NCBI GenBank assembly: GCA_903899985.1
Contig: CAIULL010000059.1
Coordinates: forward strand, 1-36,264
Reading direction: 5' to 3'
Source: an uncultured Schlesneria sp.
GTDB taxonomy: Bacteria > Planctomycetota > Planctomycetia > Planctomycetales > Planctomycetaceae
DNA length: 36,264 bases
Shown here in pieces: positions 1-5,921 of the stretch. Under the pieces are notes generated by a model, which was not told the origin of the DNA, searched no databases, and was given only the letters and a program-made list of their open reading frames with translations. Position 1 is the stretch's first letter; every line of letters begins with the position of its first letter. Position numbers and translations under genes: made by a program.

Positions 1-86
1 GAATGGCTTATGGATATCGTGATCCGGAGTACTTCATCTACAAGCTCTACGCACTCCACTTCGCCAAATTTGCTCTCATCGGTTAG
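1..86 (+). mobile_element. 3' end of a transposase gene, probably ISL3-like (partial)
   Basis: The window opens inside a reading frame that ends at TAG 84-86. The visible peptide contains AYGYRDPEYF followed by KLYALHF. A glycine/arginine/aromatic block of this kind, close to the C-terminus, is what I remember from ISL3-family DDE transposases. The catalytic residues would lie outside the window, so it cannot be told whether the element is intact or a remnant. No terminal inverted repeat could be identified downstream. It could belong to another DDE transposase group; the assignment rests on about 27 residues. Confidence 0.5.
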
Positions 87-343
87 TTAACGTCTCTTCA
101 CACGGCGCACGTTGTTTGTCGTTGAACCGAAGTTCGTTCGGTCTGCTCGAAAGGGTTAATGAAGGCGATTAAACAAGAGAAGTTAACGAACTTCAGTTTC
201 ACCGAAGTTAACGTGCAATAGTTTAGACCACAGACGAACGAACGTGATGAGTCGACCGCGTGCAGTACCGAAGCGCCATTAAGTGCCCATCATTTTCTTT
301 TGATCGACTGGATGCGTCAGGACTTTGACAGTTAGACTGGTTC
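87..343. other. Non-coding flank with short inverted repeats
   Basis: No convincing gene is visible. The sequence contains a hairpin ACCGAA/TTCGGT (126-131 and 137-142), a hairpin GAAGTT-AACG-AACTTC (179-194), and a second copy of GAAGTTAACG at 204-213. These could be part of the end of the transposon to the left, but no matching left end is in the window to test that. Confidence 0.4.
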
Positions 344-358
344 GTGAAGGAGCCTTCC

Positions 359-598
359 ATGTCGCTTGTCGAAACAGAGTACCAGCGGCTTGTCGCCGCG
401 ATGAGGCCCGCCGAACGCATTGAACGCTCGGTCAATTTATTGGCCTGGTCGAGAGAAGTGACAGGACGAAGGATCATCGAAGAACTGGGTGAAATGTCCG
501 ACGAGCGTTTAAAATGGGAAGTCGCACTGCGCCACTACGGCCACGAACCGGTCATGCGAAGGCTGATCGAGAGGGAACTGGCACGTGTATCCCATTGA
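359..598 (+). CDS. Small conserved-looking hypothetical protein (79 aa)
   Basis: A 79-residue, charged, probably helical soluble protein with no signal peptide or membrane segment. The open frame extends back to a GTG at 344, but AAGGAG (347-352) lies six bases before ATG 359, which makes that ATG the likely start. The protein is rich in Arg and Glu and has the look of a small accessory protein encoded just ahead of a partner: a second start (GTG 585) lies inside its last codons and has its own GAGGGA ribosome binding site. I recall similar small proteins ahead of nucleotidyltransferase-like genes in planctomycetes, but this is memory, not a search. Function unknown. Confidence 0.6.
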   Translation: MSLVETEYQRLVAAMRPAERIERSVNLLAWSREVTGRRIIEELGEMSDERLKWEVALRHYGHEPVMRRLIERELARVSH

Positions 599-774
599 TG
601 TATTTCAAGATTCGCTACGACGAATCACCGACGTACTGAATACCCCTTTCCGTGCGGTATTATTTGACAGATCTGCTTAATGAAGTCCTGCATGAATCCG
701 ACCAGATTGATGTTGAAGAGTTCGGAACGACGAACGTTGAGTGTCACGACGGGCTGACTCAACCGGGCTGCTAA
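585..774 (+). pseudogene. Decayed partner gene, possibly nucleotidyltransferase-like
   Basis: A frame starting at GTG 585 overlaps the preceding gene by 14 nt and is preceded by GAGGGA (571-576, spacing 8). It encodes a start resembling YPIDVFQDSLRRITDVL and stops at TAA 678-680. From about 652 the +1 frame continues as VRYYLTDLL and runs to TAA 772-774. Joining the two gives a segment like 'ITDVLNT..VRYYLTD', which resembles the N-terminus of nucleotidyltransferase-fold proteins that read RYYLTGG at this point. The rest of such a protein is not recognisable, so the gene looks frameshifted and truncated. The family guess is weak; the overlap and ribosome binding site are what is directly seen. 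Confidence 0.35.
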
Positions 775-801
775 TGGAAGTCGAATCCTCTGGAGGTCCA
801 A

Positions 802-957
802 ATGGCTGACAACTCGTTGTTCTTGCCGAAATCCTTTGATCGCGTTCAGGCACAGGATGTGACGCTGAAATGCAATCAATTCTACAACGTCCCGATGACG
901 TGGGAGAACTCAATCGGTGTGCAATTGCGGCAAAGGCCGCACGTTTCGAATTTGTGA
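802..957 (+). CDS. Possible 51-aa ORF with a strong ribosome binding site
   Basis: ATG 802 is preceded by GGAGG (792-796) at a spacing of 5, and the frame runs 51 codons to TGA 955-957. The product has no recognisable domain, signal peptide or membrane segment. It lies just downstream of a decayed gene, so it may itself be a remnant or a chance frame. The Shine-Dalgarno match is the only positive evidence. Confidence 0.3.
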   Translation: MADNSLFLPKSFDRVQAQDVTLKCNQFYNVPMTWENSIGVQLRQRPHVSNL

Positions 958-1108
958 GTCGGTCCCAACTCAGAACAACGGGGACAAGAAACTGGAACAG
1001 TTTCAGAATTGACGCGGCGAAAGCATCAACGACGTGGTCACAAAGTGGATGTGTCCGGAAAAATAGTCCGTATTCGTGACTTTGGTTTCAAATACGCGAG
1101 GCACTGAA

Positions 1109-1561
1109 GTGATATCAATATTCTGCGGTTGCACTTCGTGTGGTTTGGTTTTTGAGATTGGGAGCTCCTTAACGCACGTTGAAATGGTCTGCGGAGGATG
1201 TGGAACGGGTTGTTACGTAAGAATGCACGATAGCACGACAAATGCGCATCATTCGCAACCCGATCCTTACGTGGTCACAGTCCCTCTCTCAGATTCGCCG
1301 GAGGTCGTGAGCGATCTCATACATGATTACGCAAAACGATATGTGTTCTGTGAATACTTGGATTCAACAAACATCGTTCCGCCCAATCCATCTGCGGGTG
1401 TCTGGTTTTCGTCGGTAGATTTGCCGCAGATCTGCTGCCAGTTTTGTCGCGAAGCCGGAAAAATGATTGTCGGCGACTACAGTTGGAAGAAGGAGTGGCC
1501 ATGCCCTCGATGTGCTCAGCCGCAGGCGAAGCCGCTTTGTGTAACACACGCAATTGGGTAG
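1109..1561 (+). CDS. Hypothetical protein with two zinc-ribbon-like Cys pairs
   Basis: A 150-residue protein when started at GTG 1109, which has GAGG (1098-1101) at spacing 7; the frame is open back to GTG 1076. It has eight cysteines arranged as two four-Cys sets: C8-x2-C11 with C28-x2-C31 near the N-terminus, and C110-x2-C113 with C132-x2-C135 near the C-terminus. That is the usual layout of two zinc ribbons joined by a roughly 80-residue linker. There is no signal peptide, so it should be cytoplasmic. Partner genes are not evident; it stands alone between a decayed module and a long repeat-rich spacer. Role unknown; nucleic-acid or protein binding is a guess from the fold type. Confidence 0.5.
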   Translation: MISIFCGCTSCGLVFEIGSSLTHVEMVCGGCGTGCYVRMHDSTTNAHHSQPDPYVVTVPLSDSPEVVSDLIHDYAKRYVFCEYLDSTNIVPPNPSAGVWFSSVDLPQICCQFCREAGKMIVGDYSWKKEWPCPRCAQPQAKPLCVTHAIG

Positions 1562-2110
1562 TCTTCACCGAAGCGGCACTGGACCTGCTGGTCTTATTCG
1601 TCAGATTTGTGGTCAAACCTCGTCGTCTTTGTTTTCCCGCACTTCTTCTGATTTGGGAACTTTTCATATTGACATTCTAAACGTTTACTTATATTTTTTT
1701 GTCGTTCTTTTGTGATGTACCAGTTTCTGGAGAAAGGGCTGGGTCTGAGGAATCGACGAGATTTCATGTCGCAGGGATTAGTCCGGCCCGAAGAATCCGT
1801 GGATTGACATCCACGTCTCGCCTGGGTTTTCTGAAATCAAAGCTGGACGACGACAATTGATCTTTGACAATTGGGAAAGAATTAAATACGGCTCATTCCA
1901 TCGTCCGTTTGAGGCGGCGCTTTGTTGTTTGACTGATGAGTGCCAGCGGAAGCGGCAGAGAATAGTTATGTGTGAGTAGAAAGTTGATAAATCAAGGAAT
2001 TGTTTTTCTTGGTCTTGTCGACTTTCCACTTACTACGAATCAACTTTCTGCCGCTACGGCTGGTGGGCCTCGACGACTCGACGGCATCCTACGAAGCGAT
2101 CAGAAAGGAT

Positions 2111-2194
2111 GAAGTTGGTCAACTTGGCCAACTTCACAACCACGCAAAAAGCCTACAAAAAAGGGAAGTTGGTCAACTTTGCCAACTTGACCAA
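2111..2194. repeat. GAAGTTGG / CCAACTTC palindromic motifs
   Basis: Two adjacent near-palindromes. 2111-2135 begins GAAGTTGG and ends CCAACTTC, with TCAACTTGG between. 2165-2194 begins GAAGTTGGTCAA and ends TTGACCAA. The second recurs inside the duplicated block at 2771-2800, and a related stretch (GAACTTGGCCAA) is at 2700-2711. The same core, as a perfect 18-bp palindrome, is repeated in the tandem array at the right end of the window. Confidence 0.6.
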
Positions 2195-2438
2195 CACTTT
2201 TTCAATGCATCAGTCGAGCTTCGAATGCGATCAGGAGCGTGAACGATGTCGAAGTCTGTCGAACTCGCGCGAACTCTGGTGAACTCGCGCGAACTTTTGT
2301 GCGATGGAAATCTCAGCGAAAGCCTATGAATTACGGCAAATGGTCGAAGTCGCGCGAACTCGGGTGAACTTTTCACTCGAAATCGATGAGGAACGGAATT
2401 CAAGGGGAAAGACGGAAGATAAGATTTTTTGAACAGAA
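2146..2438. repeat. Direct repeat, copy A (about 293 bp)
   Basis: Starts at AAAAAGCCTACAAAA and ends at GAACAGAA. It is nearly identical by eye to 2752-3046, about 606-608 bp further on, with scattered substitutions and small indels. It contains a sub-repeat GAACTCGCGCGAACT occurring twice, and a third related segment (GTCGCGCGAACTCGGG). No transposase or terminal inverted repeat is associated. The block is non-coding as far as can be judged. Confidence 0.75.
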
Positions 2439-2496
2439 GGAAACAAAGGTGACGAAGTGAAGGAATGAAATCCTGGAATGGAGGTCGAAACTCGGC

Positions 2497-2594
2497 GTGC
2501 CACGGTTTTGGAGTCTTCGACAAGGCCGTGTCTTTGTGGTTCGACACCGGGTTCGAAGAGCACGGCCTTACTGAAGACAGTAAGACCGTGGCAC
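2497..2594. repeat. Nested inverted repeat (98 bp, MITE-like)
   Basis: The ends are a perfect 10-bp inverted pair, GTGCCACGGT (2497-2506) and ACCGTGGCAC (2585-2594). Inside it GTCTTC (2513-2518) pairs with GAAGAC (2573-2578), and AAGGCCGTG (2522-2530) pairs with CACGGCCTT (2561-2569). Transcribed, it would fold into one long interrupted stem. It lies between the two copies of the 293-bp direct repeat. Part of it (TAAGACCGT and GTGGCAC) recurs at 30158-30183. Confidence 0.75.
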
Positions 2595-2751
2595 CCATTT
2601 TCACGGATTTCAGGATGAAAAGTACCTGGTCCCAGGCAATCCGATCAGTCCAACTTGACGTCGTTTCATCAAACCGGAATTGCCCTTCCTTCCCATTTGA
2701 ACTTGGCCAACCTGGTCAACTTGAACATGGCAAACAACCGCACAACTAACC

Positions 2752-3046
2752 AAAAAGCCTACAAAAAAGGGAAGTTGGTCAACTTTGCCAACTTGGCCAA
2801 ACATTATTTTCAATGCATCAGTCGAGCTTCGAATGCGATCGAAAGGGTGAACGATGGTGAAGTCTGTCGAACTCGCGCGAACTCTGGTGAACTCGCGCGA
2901 ACTTTTGTGCGATGGAAATCGCAGCAAAAGCCTATGAATTACGGCAAATGGTCGAAGTCGCGCGAACTCGGGTGAACTTTTCACTCGAAATCGATGAGGA
3001 ATGGAATTCAACGCGAAGAACGGAAGTTTAAGATTTTTGAACAGAA
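2752..3046. repeat. Direct repeat, copy B (about 295 bp)
   Basis: Second copy of the block at 2146-2438, in the same orientation. Both copies keep the paired GAACTCGCGCGAACT sub-repeats and the GAAGTTGGTCAACTTTG motif. Differences include small indels, for example near 2838-2848 and at the right end, which argues against a conserved protein-coding role. Confidence 0.75.
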
Positions 3047-3134
3047 AGTCACGAAGGTCATAGCGCGGCCCTGACCCGCAAACCAGTGGTGGGGGCGAGT
3101 CTCCTGCCAAGCTGCTGAGTCGACGCGTATACTC

Positions 3135-3213
3135 ACTTCTCGGCTCGGCGGGAGCCTCGCCCTCCCGCAGGCAAACTTCTCGGCTCGGCGGGAGCCTCGC
3201 CTCCCGCGGGCAA
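3135..3213. repeat. 40-bp tandem repeat, two units
   Basis: Units 3135-3174 and 3175-3213 both read ACTTCTCGGCTCGGCGGGAG followed by a CCTCGCC/CTCCCGC tract; the second unit lacks one C. Each unit contains GCGGGAG facing CTCCCGC, so it can form a hairpin with 7 bp in the stem. It sits about 110 bp upstream of the Cys/His-rich gene and could affect its 5' region, but no regulatory role is shown. Confidence 0.7.
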
Positions 3214-3325
3214 TATTCGCGGCGCGCGAACGGACAAAACCTTCATTAGTACGAAGTGAAGAGTCGGTGTTGACACCGGTTAGCGATGTCGGACACACTC
3301 ACCGTTGACCTGAAAGGGAATCCGC

Positions 3326-3775
3326 GTGAGTCGTTTGATTTCATTTGTGATGCTTGTCAGCTTTGCCGCTCAGCAATTTGCCTGCTGCTGTGCCGGAGCT
3401 TGTGCGTCGGTCTGTCATGAGGATCATGCACAGCACGCGATCTGCAAAACCGTTGAATCCGGGCATTGTGTTTGTGGTCATGATGACGAAAGGGCAGATG
3501 GTCTCGCCTGGTCAGATGATCGAGACCACGACGAACATCCGGCGGATGGTCATCAGCATCATGTCTGTGTGGGGACTCATCTCTTTTACGTGACGGCCGA
3601 ACGATTCGACGTTTCTCGGCTGGTGATGATCCAAGGATTTGATCTGTGTTGGACCGAGGATTTTTTTGATCATTGCTCGATAATCCGAAGTTCGGGGAAT
3701 CGAGATCGACGCACAGATATTTCGTCGCACTCGGCTGGGCCGGCGCGTTCTGTTCTTTGTGTGTACCGCATTTAG
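3326..3775 (+). CDS. Cys/His-rich exported small protein next to RND pump
   Basis: A 149-residue protein starting at GTG 3326, with AAGGGA (3314-3319) at spacing 6. Residues 1-22 form a signal-peptide-like hydrophobic stretch ending in FACCCAG. The next 70 residues are unusually rich in Cys and His (for example CHEDHAQH, GHCVCGHDD, HQHHVCVGTH), as expected of a periplasmic metal-binding protein. The C-terminal 50 residues have no recognisable feature. It is encoded on the same strand upstream of an RND adaptor that also has His-rich segments, which suggests a shared metal-handling role, although a 660-bp repeat-filled gap separates them. I do not recognise a named family. The C-terminal end may be altered by a frameshift, as the tail is low in order and ends abruptly. 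Confidence 0.6.
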   Translation: MSRLISFVMLVSFAAQQFACCCAGACASVCHEDHAQHAICKTVESGHCVCGHDDERADGLAWSDDRDHDEHPADGHQHHVCVGTHLFYVTAERFDVSRLVMIQGFDLCWTEDFFDHCSIIRSSGNRDRRTDISSHSAGPARSVLCVYRI

Positions 3776-4013
3776 GTACGCGCGCTGTTGCCGTTTCTAT
3801 TTTGTGTGGGATTCACGCTGCACATTCTGCTGCGCTGCACGGGCTGAAGCACATGCTACAAAACGACCGGCTTCTCGATGTGATGCGGCGTCGATTTGCG
3901 GCTTACAACGTCACTGTCGGCGGGGCGGATTTTTATTCTGTCGGCTAATGGGCGTTCTGCTTTGTTCAACGGAAATCGAGGATTTGTGGTTCGATGAAGC
4001 GGCTTTTAACGTT

Positions 4014-4238
4014 CTTCCGGCCCAACGGGGCCATTCGTTCAAATAGCCTGGGCCAACGGCCCAGGTGCAGTTTCCATATAACATCTTCAGGCCTGAAGGG
4101 CCGACAGTTCGTTTCCATGGCGACTTGTGATGGACGCATTGAGAATGGTCGGCCCTACAGGCCTAGGATCGTTCCTATGTTGGATAACCCGGGCCGATGG
4201 CCCAGGCTATTTGAACTGCTGGCCCTGTGGGCCGGAAG
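4014..4238. repeat. Large inverted pair of GGCC hairpin units
   Basis: Left arm about 4014-4110 and right arm about 4141-4238 are imperfect inverted copies of one ~97-bp unit: both outer ends read CTTCCGGCCC, followed by TTCAAATAGCCTGGGCC and later GGGCCGAC. Within the arms lie smaller hairpins: CCTGGGCC-AAC-GGCCCAGG (4047-4065), the palindrome TTCAGGCCTGAA (4086-4097) and GGCCC-TGT-GGGCC (4221-4233). An open frame across the region is a by-product of the high GC and is not supported. The stretch lies between the Cys/His-rich gene and the RND adaptor and could attenuate transcription between them. Confidence 0.75.
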
Positions 4239-4357
4239 ACGAAATCGCCAATGTTGTCGTCAATCGTTCATCTTCCGGTTTGGTCCGGTGCTCTACATTT
4301 TGTTGAGTGTTCCATGACACATGCTCATCACGCGGAGCGATGTTGGTTTTTCGTAAT

Positions 4358-4374
4358 GGAGGCTTCCAGCCTCC
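4358..4374. repeat. GGAGGCT hairpin
   Basis: GGAGGCT-TCC-AGCCTCC, a 7-bp stem with a 3-nt loop, 66 bp before the RND adaptor start. The same GGAGGC/GCCTCC theme appears in the stronger hairpin at 33442-33470, so this is probably a dispersed genomic repeat rather than a gene-specific signal. Confidence 0.55.
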
Positions 4375-4439
4375 GCGCTTTCGCTTATTTTTTCGGTGGC
4401 TAGAAGCCGCCGCTACGGGTTTGGCGAGGAGGCCTTTCT

Positions 4440-5921
4440 ATGTCGAAACGGGTTCCACAACTTTTGCGGACGTTGATCGGGGTTAGTTTGATCGCTGGGG
4501 TGGGTGGCTTTGGCTACGTCACTCGTGATCGCTGGTTCCCTTTGTTAAATGGCACATCGGCGACGCTCGTCTCCGAAGCCGCATCGGACCAGGCGGGACA
4601 TGTTCATGCTGCGCCGGGACAGGGTACACCCACCTCCCTCTCGTTGACGGATCGGGCGAGACAAAACCTTGGTCTGCAAACGGGTAAGGTTGAACTACAG
4701 GACTGGTGGCAGACGATTTCGATCCCCGCAGAAGTGATCGAAGAGCCAGGACACAGCGAACAAGGTGTTTCGTCCACAGTGCATGGAATCGTGCTGAAGA
4801 TTCATGCGTTTCCGGGTCAAACGGTCCGTGCCGGTGATCCACTGGTTGACATTCAGCCGACAGCGGAGCTGCTGGCGAATGCCGAATCGGCGTTACTCAA
4901 GACGCTTCAGGAGATGGAACTGGTCGAATTGCAGATCGAGCGGATTACGCCGACCGTCGAGTCTGGCGCAACTCCTGCCATGCGGAAAGTGGAGAAGGAA
5001 TACGAACGGACTCGACTGGAATCTCAGCGGCTGATTCAGACTCAGGAATTGCTGGTTCGGGGACTGTCTCCCGCTCAAATTGATGAGATCATCAAAACCA
5101 AAACGCTGATCAGGCGCATCACGGTTCGAGTCCCTGCCGGAACATTGACGGGGGACGAGGAAGCAGCTCCGATCAAGCTGACGGGGAATACTGTCGCTGA
5201 CAATGCGCATGGTCCAGGTCCCCAGGCGATTCCGCGGACACACGAACATGGTTCGGTCTACTCCATCGAGTCATTGAACACTCATCTTGGTCAGCATGTC
5301 CAACCGGGGAACGAGCTTTGTCGACTGGCCCGGCATTCGCATCTTTTGATCGCGGGACGTGCATTCGAGCGAGAAAGCCATCTGGTGGCGCGGGCCTTGG
5401 AAAACGAATGGCCGGTGAAAGCGGTGTTCGAGACGGCGGATGAATCGCCCGTTGTCCGCGAGGGATTAACCATTCTCTATAGCGATAACGTGATTGATGT
5501 CGATTCGAGTACGCTGCGTTTCTATGTCCCGCTGGTGAACGAAGTCCTGCGTGACAGTACGGGAAATAACGGTCTCACCTATCGTGCGTGGCGGTTTAAG
5601 CCGGGGCAAAAGGTACGTCTGCTGGTACCAGTCAATCATTTTACGAAACGAGTCGTGCTCCCTGCCGAAGCGATCGTGAGAGAAGGAGCCGACGCATACG
5701 TCTTTCGGATGAATGGAAAACTACTGGAACGCGTAGCCGTGCGGATTGAATCGCTGGATTCGCGGGAAGCAGTCCTCGCCAACGACGGGGCGTTGTTTCC
5801 GGGCGATTTCGTCGCTCGCAATCAGGCTTATCAGTTGAATCTGGCGATGAAGACGTCGCAAGGGGGTGGTCAAAGCGGGCATAGCCACGAAGGACACAGC
5901 CATGAAGGGCATAATCACTGA
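4440..5921 (+). CDS. RND efflux periplasmic adaptor subunit (CusB/CzcB-like)
   Basis: A 493-residue membrane-fusion protein that would bridge the inner-membrane pump (next gene) to an outer-membrane channel. ATG 4440 has GAGGAGG (4426-4432) at spacing 7. A single N-terminal membrane anchor or signal lies at about 8-27. Lipoyl-type half-motifs flank a helical hairpin (about 140-230, Glu/Gln/Leu-rich), followed by beta-barrel and membrane-proximal regions. His-rich patches occur near the N-terminus (GHVHAAPG) and at the very C-terminus (GHSHEGHSHEGHNH), which favours a metal substrate. The stop codon overlaps the pump start by 1 nt (TGATG), implying translational coupling. No outer-membrane TolC-type gene is in the window. 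Exact metal unknown. Confidence 0.88.
   Translation: MSKRVPQLLRTLIGVSLIAGVGGFGYVTRDRWFPLLNGTSATLVSEAASDQAGHVHAAPGQGTPTSLSLTDRARQNLGLQTGKVELQDWWQTISIPAEVIEEPGHSEQGVSSTVHGIVLKIHAFPGQTVRAGDPLVDIQPTAELLANAESALLKTLQEMELVELQIERITPTVESGATPAMRKVEKEYERTRLESQRLIQTQELLVRGLSPAQIDEIIKTKTLIRRITVRVPAGTLTGDEEAAPIKLTGNTVADNAHGPGPQAIPRTHEHGSVYSIESLNTHLGQHVQPGNELCRLARHSHLLIAGRAFERESHLVARALENEWPVKAVFETADESPVVREGLTILYSDNVIDVDSSTLRFYVPLVNEVLRDSTGNNGLTYRAWRFKPGQKVRLLVPVNHFTKRVVLPAEAIVREGADAYVFRMNGKLLERVAVRIESLDSREAVLANDGALFPGDFVARNQAYQLNLAMKTSQGGGQSGHSHEGHSHEGHNH

Larger units (their letters stand above)
1562..3325. other. Long repeat-rich non-coding region
   Basis: About 1.76 kb with no gene I can support. Open frames here either lie over the repeats or are short and lack ribosome binding sites. 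Contents from left to right: a hairpin CGTGGAT-TGAC-ATCCACG (1798-1815), GAAGTTGG-type palindromes (2111-2194), a duplicated block of about 293 bp (2146-2438 and 2752-3046), a nested inverted repeat between the two copies (2497-2594), and a 40-bp tandem pair (3135-3213). Each is listed separately. Confidence 0.6.

Noticed and set aside
2173-3110. Long minus-strand frames across both copies of the 293-bp repeat, with similar predicted peptides
   Set aside because: The similarity follows from the DNA duplication. The copies differ by indels, have no ribosome binding sites and no recognisable domain.
3673-3948. A 91-codon frame overlapping the end of the Cys/His-rich gene
   Set aside because: No ribosome binding site and no domain; it could be remnants of a frameshifted tail, but nothing positive supports it.
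3994-4317. A 107-codon plus-strand frame over the GGCC hairpins
   Set aside because: It runs through the inverted repeat arms and is Arg/Pro-rich with no ribosome binding site; a by-product of GC-rich palindromes.
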